Shown here: one piece after another, positions 1 to 6,749 of the stretch | Numbering within the stretch: position 1 is the first letter of the stretch | How the letters are laid out: every line of letters begins with the position of its first letter | Origin: CAG-791 sp963596015 | GTDB taxonomy: Bacteria; Bacillota; Clostridia; Lachnospirales; Lachnospiraceae | Direction of reading: 5' to 3' | NCBI GenBank assembly: GCA_963596015.1 | Contig: CAVBJS010000079.1 | Span: 1 to 9,262 of the forward strand | Length of the DNA stretch: 9,262 bases | Notes under the pieces: generated by a model | What the model was told of the DNA's origin: nothing | The model's database searches: none | The model's input: the letters and a program-made list of their open reading frames with translations, nothing else | Program-made: the position numbers and the translations under genes

Positions 1-105
1 TACCATCCTGCGGCTTCGATGCAGATCATGCAAAACTGGCGCGCAGTGCAAAGGGTGCGGGACATTCTGCCGCGCTCCGGTGCATTACGTTTTGCTTTCT
101 GCTAA
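1..105 (+). CDS. possible C-terminal tail of an upstream gene (partial)
   Basis: Frame 1 is open from the window edge to TAA at 103-105, giving 34 residues. It begins YHPAASMQIMQNWRAV, followed by a helix-like QRVRDIL stretch. The opening YHPAA followed by an NWR-type segment recalls the motif near the C-terminus of family 4-like uracil-DNA glycosylases (TYHPAA followed by a helix). That resemblance is a weak inference from a few residues. The other two + frames are also open here, to stops at 119-121 and about 126-128, so the frame is not proven. One alternative frame is Cys-rich (CRSCKTGAQCKGCGTFC) and could be either chance or the real tail. No terminator with a T-run follows before the ileS promoter. 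Confidence 0.33.
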   Translation, partial: YHPAASMQIMQNWRAVQRVRDILPRSGALRFAFC

Positions 106-219
106 CGATCTGCCCCTATAAACTGTAAAAAATCGCTATAGTTCAGCCCTCCTGTCGACTGTCTGGCGGCAGAACAGCAATCCGGACAGTGGACGGCCGG
201 GTAGCCAACGTCCCGCCTC
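106..219. other. intergenic spacer upstream of the ileS promoter
   Basis: No convincing gene lies here. The only clear structure is an inverted repeat at 158-166 and 182-190 (ACTGTCTGG against CCGGACAGT, nine pairs with one G-T) around a 15-base loop. It has no T-run after it, so it is not an intrinsic terminator. It ends about 30 bases before the -35 box and could be a protein-binding site, but nothing identifies a protein. Confidence 0.4.
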
Positions 220-249
220 TTGACAACACCGGAAAAACAGCCGTATAAT
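220..249 (+). promoter_or_regulatory. sigma-A-type promoter for the ileS T-box transcript
   Basis: A perfect -35 hexamer TTGACA (220-225) and a perfect -10 hexamer TATAAT (244-249) are separated by 18 bases. Transcription would start near 256-257, exactly where the pairing strand of T-box Stem I begins (259). The match to the consensus and the fit with the leader make this the strongest promoter in the window. Control is expected mainly after initiation, through the T-box. Confidence 0.9.
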
Positions 250-256
250 CGGCGTT

Positions 257-497
257 AACAGCGATGACGAAGACAGTAAGTCGACGATCGAAAGTGGCAG
301 CGAGCCGGGGATGGTGAGAGCCCGGTACCGGTAGATGTGGGCAGAATATCCCTTCCGAGCTGCAGCGCCGAAGCAAGCCAGTAAGCGCTGCCGATGGTTT
401 CCATGTTACGGGGACGCATATAAGGCAGAGATGCCCGTATGTCTTACGGTGGTTTAGCGAGTGATAAGTCTCGTCCGTACAGGACGAGACTTTTTTT
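257..497 (+). promoter_or_regulatory. T-box riboswitch leader, isoleucine-specific
   Basis: This is a complete T-box leader that senses uncharged tRNA-Ile. Stem I closes with CAGC 259-262 against GCTG 359-362. Above it is a GATGA/GA kink-turn-like internal loop, then GAAG 269-272 against CTTC 352-355. A loop-E-type AGTA (275-278) faces GAA (344-346), and the specifier codon ATC (Ile) is at 348-350. The distal hairpin CCGGG 305-309 / CCCGG 321-325 encloses GATGGTGAGAG, the conserved distal-loop sequence. Middle stems are CAGCGC 363-368 / GCGCTG 385-390, and ACGG 408-411 / CCGT 435-438 with GCAT 416-419 / ATGC 431-434 inside. The antiterminator is ACGG 446-449 / CCGT 475-478 plus GCGAG 457-461 / CTCGT 470-474, with the seven-base bulge TGGTTTA (450-456). 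The TGGT of the bulge would pair with the ACCA end of the tRNA. The T-box sequence itself departs from the usual AGGGTGGNACCGCG, but the pairing is preserved. Confidence 0.95.
467..497 (+). terminator. T-box-controlled intrinsic terminator
   Basis: AGTCTCGTCC (467-476) pairs perfectly with GGACGAGACT (482-491) over a five-base GTACA loop, and a seven-T run (491-497) follows. Its 5' arm contains CTCGT and CC, which are also the 3' strand of the antiterminator. The two folds are therefore mutually exclusive, as a transcriptional T-box requires. Charged tRNA-Ile should favour this terminator and stop transcription before ileS. Confidence 0.95.
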
Positions 498-664
498 ACT
501 TTCTGAGTATCTGTTCAATGCAGAAACGCTTCGCCCGGATCGTTGGCACAGATCGTTCGCGTAGATCGTTGGCCCGGATCGTACACAAACCGCAGCAAGA
601 AGGCACGGGAAATCGCCTGACATTGTTGTGCATAGTCATATAGAAAGGAAAGAAGGAGAGAGCC
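498..664 (+). other. long untranslated spacer between T-box terminator and ileS
   Basis: This 167-base stretch is transcribed only when the T-box reads through. It contains the 13-base repeat array, then a featureless run, and ends in a purine-rich tract with AAGGAG at 653-658, six bases before the ileS ATG. Short open frames cross it on both strands, but they have no ribosome binding site and no recognisable product, so I do not call a gene. Confidence 0.75.
525..589 (+). repeat. 13-base imperfect tandem repeat in the ileS leader
   Basis: GATCGT recurs at 538, 551, 564 and 577, a spacing of exactly 13 bases. The units are GATCGTTGGCACA, GATCGTTCGCGTA, GATCGTTGGCCCG and GATCGTACACAAA. Compared with the first, they match at 10, 11 and 9 of 13 positions. 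A fifth, decayed unit (AACGCTTCGCCCG, 525-537) matches the 564 unit at 8 of 13. The array lies between the T-box terminator and the ileS ribosome binding site, and I see no coding role. It could be slippage-derived spacer or a binding or structural element in the mRNA leader. Confidence 0.85.
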
Positions 665-3600
665 ATGTACAAAAAGGTAAATTCAGACCTGAACTTCGTG
701 GAACGGGAAAAAGCCACAGAGAAGTTCTGGGATGACAACCAGATCTTTGAAAAGAGCATTGAGGAGCGGGAAGGCTGCCCGACTTATATGTTTTATGACG
801 GACCGCCCACAGCAAACGGCAAGCCTCATATCGGCCATGTGCTGACCCGTGTCATCAAGGACATGATCCCCAGATATCGCACCATGAAGGGCTATCAGGT
901 GCCCAGAAAGGCCGGCTGGGATACCCACGGTCTGCCGGTAGAGCTGGAAGTGGAGAAGCAGATCGGCATCAACGGCAAGGAGCAGATCGAGGAGTACGGC
1001 ATTGAGCCCTTCGTAGAGAAGTGTAAGGAGAGCGTCTGGAAGTATAAGAGCATGTGGGAGGATTTCTCCGGCACCGTAGGCTTCTGGGCAGACATGGAGC
1101 ATCCTTATGTTACCTATGAAAATGATTACATCGAGTCCGAGTGGTGGGCATTAAACGAGATCTGGAAAAAGGGCCTCTTATACGAAGGCTTCAAGATCGT
1201 TCCCTACTGCCCTCGCTGCGGCACCCCTCTGTCCTCTCACGAAGTGGCACAGGGCTATAAGGATGTGAAGGAGCGTTCCGCTATCGCCCGCTTTAAGATG
1301 GTAGGCGAGGATGCCTATTTCCTGGCATGGACCACCACCCCCTGGACTCTGCCCAGCAACGTGGCACTCTGCGTAAACCCTGAGGAGACCTATATCAAAG
1401 TAAAGGCTGCAGACGGTTATACCTATGTGCTGGCCCAGGCACTGGCTGACAAGGTATTAGGTGAGCTGCCCCGTGAGGAAGGCACACCGGCTTATACTGT
1501 GCTGGAGACCTACAAGGGTACCGATCTGGAGTATAAGGAATATGAGCCTTTGTTTGACTGCGCACAGCAGATCATTGCCAAGCAGCACAAGAAGGGCTAT
1601 TACGTAGTCTGCGATACCTACGTTACCATGACAGATGGTACCGGTATCGTACATATCGCACCGGCTTTCGGTGAAGACGATGCCAAGGTAGGCCGCAATT
1701 ACAACCTGCCCTTCGTACAGCTGGTAGACAGCAAGGGCGAGATGACGGCAGAGACGCCTTATGCCGGTGTATTCTGCAAGAAGGCAGATCCTATGGTACT
1801 GGAAGATCTGGACAAGAAGGGCCTTCTCTTTGCGGCTCCGAAGTTCGAGCACAGCTATCCTCACTGCTGGCGCTGCGGCACACCCCTGATCTACTATGCC
1901 CGTGAGTCCTGGTTCATCAAGATGACGGCAGTAAAGCAGGATCTGATCAATAACAATAAGACCATTAACTGGATCCCCAAGTCCATCGGTGAGGGACGTT
2001 TCGGTGACTGGCTGGAAAACATTCAGGACTGGGGCATCTCCCGTAACCGTTACTGGGGCACCCCTCTGAACATCTGGGAATGCCCGGACTGCGGCGAGCA
2101 GCTTTCCGTAGGCAGCAGAAAGGAACTGGCAGAGCTTTCCGGTGATCCGGAGGCAGAAAAGGTAGAGCTGCACAGACCTTATATCGATGCAGTGAAGATC
2201 CCCTGCCCTAAGTGCGGCGCTTCCATGAGCAGAGTGCCGGAGGTGATCGACTGCTGGTTTGATTCCGGCGCTATGCCTTTTGCACAGCATCACTATCCTT
2301 TTGAAAATCAGGAGACCTTTAAGAAGCAGTTCCCGGCGCAGTTTATTTCCGAGGCAGTGGACCAGACCAGAGGCTGGTTCTATTCCCTGCTGGCAGAGTC
2401 CACCATCCTCTTTAACCAGGCACCTTACAAGAACGTTATCGTCCTTGGTCTGGTACAGGATGAGAACGGCCAGAAGATGAGTAAGAGTAAGGGCAACGCA
2501 GTAGATCCTTTCGACGCCCTTAAGACCTATGGTGCCGATGCCATCCGCTGGTATTTCTACAGCAACTCCGCACCCTGGCTTCCCAATAAGTTCTACGGCA
2601 AGGCTGTACAGGAAGGCCAGCGTAAGTTCATGGGTACCCTGTGGAATACCTACGCTTTCTATACCCTGTATGCAGAGATCGACCAGTTCGATCCCACCAA
2701 GTATACACTGGATTATGAAAAGCTCCCTGTCATGGACAAGTGGCTTCTCTCTAAGATGAACACCATGATCCAGGAGACTGACGCGGATCTGGATCAGTAC
2801 AAGATCACAGAGGCAACCGTGGTCCTGGAGAATTTCGTAGATGAGCTGAGTAACTGGTATGTTCGCCGCAGCCGTGAGCGTTTCTGGGCAAAGGGCATGG
2901 AGCAGGACAAGATCAATGCTTACATGACGCTGTATACCGCACTGGTAAATGTATGCAAGTGCGCAGCGCCCATGATCCCGTTCATGACAGAGGAGATCTA
3001 TCAGAACATCGTCCGCAATGTGGATTCCTCCGCGCCTATCAGCATTCATCTGTGTGACTATCCCAAGGCAGAGGAGGCCCACATCGATAAGGAGCTGGAG
3101 ACCCACATGGAAGAGGTCCTGAAGGTAGTGGTCATGGGACGTGCCTGCAGAAATACCGGCAATATCAAGAACCGTCAGCCTATCGGCCAGATGTTCGTGA
3201 AGGCGCCGGAGGCACTGGATACCTTCTTCCAGGAGATCGTAGAGGACGAGCTGAATGTCAAGAAGGTAGTCTTCACCGACGATGTGCGTGATTTCACCAC
3301 CTATACCTTCAAGCCCCAGCTGCGTACCGTAGGTCCTAAGTACGGCAAGTGCCTGGGCGGCATCAAGAAGGTGCTGGCAGAGCTGGACGGCAATGCTGCC
3401 ATGGACAGCCTGAAAAAGGACGGCGCCCTGCAGTTTGAGGTGGACGGCACGGCTGTTTCCCTGACAGAGGAAGATCTGCTCATCGAGATGACCCAGAAGG
3501 AAGGTTATATTTCCCAGGAAGAGGGAGATGTGACGGTAGTGCTGGATACCAACCTGACACCGGAGCTGATCGAGGAAGGCTTTGTCTATGAGCTGATCTC

Positions 3601-3823
3601 TAAGATCCAGACCATGCGTAAGGATTCCGGCTTCGAGGTAATGGACCGCATCCATGTATCCTTAAACGGCAATGCAAAGCTCAGCGAGATCGCTAAGAAG
3701 CATGAGAAGGCCATTGCGGACAAGGTACTGGCAGACGGCATCTCCGAAAATGTCACTCTGGCCAATGAAAAAGAGTGGGATGTCAACGGAGAAAAGGTTA
3801 CCATCGGCGTGGAGAAGCAGTAA
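665..3823 (+). CDS. ileS: isoleucyl-tRNA synthetase, type 2 (IleRS2-like)
   Basis: This cytoplasmic class I aminoacyl-tRNA synthetase charges tRNA-Ile with isoleucine at the expense of ATP. The 1052-residue protein carries HIGH at 55-58 and KMSKS at 604-608, which form the ATP site. The CP1 editing domain, which hydrolyses mischarged Val-tRNA, has WTTTPWTLPSN at 222-232 and HIAPAFGEDD at 330-339. Possible zinc-binding Cys pairs are CPRCG (C182, C185, with H192 nearby), HCWRCG (C401, C404), CPDCG (C473, C476) and CPKCG (C514, C517). The anticodon-binding helical domain is about residues 687-782. A long C-terminal region (about 870-1052) has no terminal Cys4 zinc finger. The length and the APAFGEDD editing motif fit type 2 (eukaryote-like) IleRS rather than the roughly 920-940 residue type 1. 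The ATG follows AAGGAG by six bases. The gene is controlled by the upstream T-box and closed by its own terminator, so it is probably monocistronic. Confidence 0.97.
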   Translation: MYKKVNSDLNFVEREKATEKFWDDNQIFEKSIEEREGCPTYMFYDGPPTANGKPHIGHVLTRVIKDMIPRYRTMKGYQVPRKAGWDTHGLPVELEVEKQIGINGKEQIEEYGIEPFVEKCKESVWKYKSMWEDFSGTVGFWADMEHPYVTYENDYIESEWWALNEIWKKGLLYEGFKIVPYCPRCGTPLSSHEVAQGYKDVKERSAIARFKMVGEDAYFLAWTTTPWTLPSNVALCVNPEETYIKVKAADGYTYVLAQALADKVLGELPREEGTPAYTVLETYKGTDLEYKEYEPLFDCAQQIIAKQHKKGYYVVCDTYVTMTDGTGIVHIAPAFGEDDAKVGRNYNLPFVQLVDSKGEMTAETPYAGVFCKKADPMVLEDLDKKGLLFAAPKFEHSYPHCWRCGTPLIYYARESWFIKMTAVKQDLINNNKTINWIPKSIGEGRFGDWLENIQDWGISRNRYWGTPLNIWECPDCGEQLSVGSRKELAELSGDPEAEKVELHRPYIDAVKIPCPKCGASMSRVPEVIDCWFDSGAMPFAQHHYPFENQETFKKQFPAQFISEAVDQTRGWFYSLLAESTILFNQAPYKNVIVLGLVQDENGQKMSKSKGNAVDPFDALKTYGADAIRWYFYSNSAPWLPNKFYGKAVQEGQRKFMGTLWNTYAFYTLYAEIDQFDPTKYTLDYEKLPVMDKWLLSKMNTMIQETDADLDQYKITEATVVLENFVDELSNWYVRRSRERFWAKGMEQDKINAYMTLYTALVNVCKCAAPMIPFMTEEIYQNIVRNVDSSAPISIHLCDYPKAEEAHIDKELETHMEEVLKVVVMGRACRNTGNIKNRQPIGQMFVKAPEALDTFFQEIVEDELNVKKVVFTDDVRDFTTYTFKPQLRTVGPKYGKCLGGIKKVLAELDGNAAMDSLKKDGALQFEVDGTAVSLTEEDLLIEMTQKEGYISQEEGDVTVVLDTNLTPELIEEGFVYELISKIQTMRKDSGFEVMDRIHVSLNGNAKLSEIAKKHEKAIADKVLADGISENVTLANEKEWDVNGEKVTIGVEKQ

Positions 3824-3830
3824 GTAAAGA

Positions 3831-3857
3831 GCACCACCCAGCCAGGTGGCAGGGTGC
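3831..3857 (+). other. small imperfect hairpin just after ileS
   Basis: CCACC (3834-3838) can pair with GGTGG (3845-3849) over a six-base loop. Alternatively GCACC (3831-3835) can pair with GGTGC (3853-3857). The two options share bases and exclude each other. There is no T-run. It sits eight bases after the ileS stop and before the main terminator, and may only help to protect the 3' end of the message. Confidence 0.35.
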
Positions 3858-3879
3858 CTGACCGACATCTGAACAGTAA

Positions 3880-3925
3880 CAAACCGCCCGAAGTGCAATT
3901 ATGCATAGCGGGCGGTTTGCTTTTT
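3880..3925 (+). terminator. intrinsic terminator of ileS
   Basis: An 11-base perfect stem (CAAACCGCCCG 3880-3890 against CGGGCGGTTTG 3909-3919) is followed by C and five Ts (3921-3925). The 18-base loop holds a further TGCA/TGCA pairing. It lies 57 bases after the ileS stop codon and separates ileS from glgP. Confidence 0.93.
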
Positions 3926-3944
3926 GGTTAAAAACTTGTATAAT
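3916..3944 (+). promoter_or_regulatory. probable glgP promoter
   Basis: A perfect TATAAT lies at 3939-3944 in an AT-rich stretch directly after the ileS terminator. No good -35 box stands at the right distance. The best candidates (TTTGCT 3916-3921 or TTGCTT 3917-3922) match only three of six bases and overlap the terminator arm and T-run. A TG lies directly before the -10 without the intervening base of a true extended -10. The position after a strong terminator and before glgP argues for a promoter; activation or a weak -35 would have to explain its use. Transcripts would start near 3951, leaving a leader of about 67 bases. Confidence 0.55.
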
Positions 3945-3998
3945 AAAACAGGCATTTTATATGAAACCTATTGACCTACGGGCTTTACCTATACAAAC

Positions 3999-4007
3999 AG
4001 GAGGGAG
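3999..4007 (+). promoter_or_regulatory. ribosome binding site setting the glgP start at 4018
   Basis: AGGAGGGAG precedes the ATG at 4018 by 10 to 13 bases depending on which part pairs with 16S rRNA. This is somewhat long but the only strong site here. The in-frame ATGs at 3901 (inside the terminator loop) and 3961 have no such sequence upstream and would add residues outside the family alignment. Confidence 0.8.
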
Positions 4008-4017
4008 AAATATTCTA

Positions 4018-6549
4018 ATGAATAAGCCGCAGCTCAAATTTGACAAGGAATTATTCAAGACCAGCGTAGAGTATAATATCAAGACCACCTACCGTAAGAC
4101 AGTGGCAGAGGCCACGAAGCAGCAGGTGTTCCAGGCAGCCGCTCTGGCGTTAAAGGACCAGATCATCGACTGCTGGATGCGTACTCAGCAGGCTTTTGAT
4201 GAGCAGAACCCTAAGACTCTGGTTTATCTTTCCATGGAGTTCTTGATGGGACGTGCTTTCGGTAACGACGCCATCAATCTGCAGGCTTACAAGCCGGTAG
4301 CAGAGGCACTTGGCGAGCTGGGCTTTGATATCAATGCCATTGAGGATGAGGAGCCGGATGCAGCACTGGGCAACGGCGGTCTGGGCCGTCTGGCAGCATG
4401 CTTCCTGGATTCCCTGGCTACCCTGAACTACGCCGTATACGGCGCCGGCATTCGTTATCGCTACGGCATGTTCAAGCAGAAGATCGAGAACGGTTATCAG
4501 GTAGAAGTACCGGATAACTGGTTAGAGAACGGCAACCCCTTAGAGCTGCGCCGTCCCGAATATGAGCAGGAAGTACACTTCTACGGACGTGTTTCCTCTT
4601 ATGTGACAGAGACCGGCCGTACCATGTTCAAGCAGGAAGACTATCGTGCTGTCAAGGCAGTTCCCTATGATCTGCCTATCATCGGCTATGGCAACGGCTT
4701 CGTAGATACCCTGCGTATCTGGGATGCAGAGCCTGTACAGTGCTTCCGTCTGGATTCCTTCGACAAGGGCGACTATCGTCAGGCTGTAGAGCAGGAGAAC
4801 TTAGCACGCAATATCTGCGAAGTGCTCTATCCCTGTGATGACCACTATCAGGGCAAGGAACTGCGCTTAAAGCAGCAGTATTTCTTCGTATCCGCTACCC
4901 TGCAGCTGGCAATCAAGAAATATCTTTCCCGCAATAAGGATCTGTGCAAGCTGCACGAGAAGTTCGTCTTCCAGATGAACGATACCCATCCTACCCTGAC
5001 GGTACCGGAGCTGATGCGTATCCTCATGGATGAGTATGCACTGACCTGGGACGAGGCATGGGAAGTGACCACTAAATCCTGCGCATATACCAACCATACC
5101 ATCATGGCAGAGGCGCTGGAGAAATGGCCCATCGAGCTCTTCTCCCAGTTGCTGCCCCGTGTATATCAGATCGTAGAAGAGATCAACCGCCGCTTCATCG
5201 AGGATGTGCACAAGCGCTATGACAATGAGCCCGGCGTAAATGTAGATGAGAAAATCCGCAAGATGGCTATCATCTATGACGGACAGGTGAAGATGGCTAA
5301 CATGGCTATCGTAGCCGGTTTCTCTGTCAACGGCGTGGCAAAGCTTCATACCGAGATCCTGAAGAATCAGGAGCTGAAGGACTTCTACCAGATGTTCCCG
5401 GAGAAGTTCAATAACAAGACCAACGGTATCACCCAGAGACGTTTCCTGCTACACGGCAACCCGTTGCTGGCTGACTGGATCACCGCTCATATCGGCGACG
5501 AGTGGATCACCGATCTGTCCCGCTTAGATGACCTGAAGGTTTATGCAGACGATGCCAAGGCACAGCAGGAGTTCATGAACATCAAGTACCAGAACAAGGT
5601 ACGCCTGGCCAAGTACATCGAAGAGCACAACGGCGTGGTAGTAGATCCCCGCTCCATCTTTGATGTACAGGTAAAGCGTCTCCACGAGTACAAGAGACAG
5701 CTCCTTAACATCCTGCATGTTATGTATCTGTACAACCAGCTGAAGGCTGACCCGAACCGCACCATCGAAAAGCATACCTTTATCTTCGGTGCCAAGGCAG
5801 CAGCAGGCTATCGCAATGCAAAGCTGACCATCAAGCTCATCAATGCAGTAGCTGATGTAGTGAATAATGATCCGGCTATTCACGATATGATCAAGGTGGT
5901 ATTCATCGAGGATTATCGTGTATCCAACGCAGAGATCATCTTTGCGGCAGCAGATGTTTCCGAGCAGATCTCCACTGCCAGCAAGGAAGCTTCCGGTACC
6001 GGCAACATGAAGATGATGCTCAACGGTGCAGTGACCATCGGTACCATGGACGGCGCAAACGTAGAGATCGTAGAGCAGGTAGGCAGAGAGAATGCGATCA
6101 TCTTCGGTCTGTCCTCCGAAGAAGTCATTAACTTCGAGAACAACGGCGGCTATGATCCTAATTACATTTTCAACAACGATCAGAATATCAGACAGGTGCT
6201 GATGCAGCTGGTCAACGGCGCTTACGCACCGGATGATCCGGAGCGTTTCCGCCCGCTGTACAACTCCCTTCTGACCAACCAGGGCACCACCAGAGCAGAC
6301 CGCTACTTCATCCTGAAGGATTTCGAGTCCTATGCAGAGGCACAGCGCCAGGTAGAAGAGGCTTACAAGGATCAGACCCGTTGGGCAAGAATGGCACTGT
6401 TAAATACCGCCAGCGCCGGCAAGTTCAGCTCCGACCGCACCATCCAGGAGTACGTGGATGATATCTGGAAGCTGGATAAGGTTACCCTGGAAGAGAAAAA
6501 GCCCCAGGCACCTAAGGCTGCAGAGCCCAAGACTGCAAAGAAGAAATAA
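4018..6549 (+). CDS. glgP: glycogen/maltodextrin phosphorylase
   Basis: This GT35-family, PLP-dependent cytoplasmic enzyme releases glucose-1-phosphate from the non-reducing ends of alpha-1,4-glucans using phosphate. From ATG 4018 the product is 843 residues. Family landmarks appear in order: YLSMEFLMGRAFGND near the N-terminus, LGNGGLGR at 117-124, NDTHP at 321-325 (the catalytic-site His loop) and EASGTGNMK at 657-665, where K665 should form the Schiff base with PLP. GAVTIGTMDGANVEI follows directly. The body fits the usual length of about 815-830 residues. The last 20 residues (824-843) form a Lys/Ala/Pro-rich tail (EEKKPQAP, then AAEPKTAKKK) not expected of the catalytic fold. Whether glycogen or maltodextrin is the main substrate cannot be read from the sequence. 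No branching, debranching or glycogen synthase gene lies next to it here. A candidate promoter lies upstream, and no T-run terminator follows. Confidence 0.96.
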   Translation: MNKPQLKFDKELFKTSVEYNIKTTYRKTVAEATKQQVFQAAALALKDQIIDCWMRTQQAFDEQNPKTLVYLSMEFLMGRAFGNDAINLQAYKPVAEALGELGFDINAIEDEEPDAALGNGGLGRLAACFLDSLATLNYAVYGAGIRYRYGMFKQKIENGYQVEVPDNWLENGNPLELRRPEYEQEVHFYGRVSSYVTETGRTMFKQEDYRAVKAVPYDLPIIGYGNGFVDTLRIWDAEPVQCFRLDSFDKGDYRQAVEQENLARNICEVLYPCDDHYQGKELRLKQQYFFVSATLQLAIKKYLSRNKDLCKLHEKFVFQMNDTHPTLTVPELMRILMDEYALTWDEAWEVTTKSCAYTNHTIMAEALEKWPIELFSQLLPRVYQIVEEINRRFIEDVHKRYDNEPGVNVDEKIRKMAIIYDGQVKMANMAIVAGFSVNGVAKLHTEILKNQELKDFYQMFPEKFNNKTNGITQRRFLLHGNPLLADWITAHIGDEWITDLSRLDDLKVYADDAKAQQEFMNIKYQNKVRLAKYIEEHNGVVVDPRSIFDVQVKRLHEYKRQLLNILHVMYLYNQLKADPNRTIEKHTFIFGAKAAAGYRNAKLTIKLINAVADVVNNDPAIHDMIKVVFIEDYRVSNAEIIFAAADVSEQISTASKEASGTGNMKMMLNGAVTIGTMDGANVEIVEQVGRENAIIFGLSSEEVINFENNGGYDPNYIFNNDQNIRQVLMQLVNGAYAPDDPERFRPLYNSLLTNQGTTRADRYFILKDFESYAEAQRQVEEAYKDQTRWARMALLNTASAGKFSSDRTIQEYVDDIWKLDKVTLEEKKPQAPKAAEPKTAKKK

Positions 6550-6675
6550 AGAACGGATAAAAGATAAAAGAAAGCACAGCAGTATTTCGGTTATTGTACA
6601 AAAACAGGCCGGACAGGCTTATGACAAAAGTACAGTAGTATGATCCGATACAACAGCAGAACAGATCCACTGAAT

Positions 6676-6720
6676 GGGTGCTCCTGCCGCCGCAGCAACC
6701 GCTGCGGTGCGGGAGTGCCC
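6676..6720 (+). promoter_or_regulatory. long GC-rich hairpin in the hydratase leader
   Basis: The arms 6676-6696 and 6701-6720 pair along almost their full length around a four-base AACC loop. The inner seven bases (CCGCAGC/GCTGCGG) are perfect. The outer part pairs with several G-U wobbles and one bulged C. The wobbles mean it is better formed in + strand RNA than in DNA. No T-run follows, so it is not a standard terminator. The 3' arm contains GGGAG (6711-6715), seven bases before an in-frame ATG at 6723, so the fold would hide that possible ribosome binding site. The main start at 6750 lies outside the stem. Roles in mRNA stability or translation control are inference. Confidence 0.7.
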
Positions 6721-6736
6721 ATATGAATATAAAGAG

Positions 6737-6742
6737 AAAGGA
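6737..6742 (+). promoter_or_regulatory. ribosome binding site setting the hydratase start at 6750
   Basis: AAAGGA, within AGAAAGGAT, ends seven bases before ATG 6750, which is good spacing. The in-frame ATG at 6723 has only a GGGAG that is buried in the preceding hairpin. A still earlier GTG at 6678 is inside the hairpin and has nothing upstream. I therefore prefer 6750, with 6723 (nine more residues, MNIKRKDTG) as the alternative. Confidence 0.7.
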
Positions 6743-6749
6743 TACGGGC

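Larger units (their letters stand above)
6550..6749 (+). other. spacer between glgP and the hydratase
   Basis: This 200-base stretch has no gene. The first half is A-rich and contains the palindrome TTGTACAA (6594-6601) and a TATGAT (6639-6644) that resembles a -10 box but lacks a convincing -35. The second half is dominated by the GC-rich hairpin at 6676-6720, after which comes the hydratase ribosome binding site. I see no U-tract terminator for glgP, so read-through into the hydratase is possible. Confidence 0.6.

Noticed and set aside
143..759. Short minus-strand and plus-strand open frames over the T-box and leader
   Set aside because: The bases are accounted for by T-box structure and the repeat array. 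The frames have no ribosome binding site and their products are basic and low in information.
1457..3655. 732-residue open frame on the minus strand inside ileS
   Set aside because: It lies opposite a firmly identified ileS, has no recognisable domain, and reads like a reverse-strand shadow (Leu/His/Ile-rich) produced by the codon bias of the real gene.
3901..4017. N-terminal extension of glgP from ATG 3901 or ATG 3961
   Set aside because: ATG 3901 lies in the ileS terminator loop and upstream of the likely promoter. Neither start has a ribosome binding site, while AGGAGGGAG serves ATG 4018, which gives a normal GlgP N-terminus.
6594..6644. Promoter for the hydratase (TATGAT at 6639-6644, TTGTAC at 6594-6599)
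   Set aside because: The two boxes are much too far apart to work together. ATGACA at 6621-6626 is too close (12 bases). A -10-like box alone is not enough.
6678..6749. Hydratase start at GTG 6678
   Set aside because: It lies inside the hairpin arm with no ribosome binding site, and the added residues do not resemble the family N-terminus.
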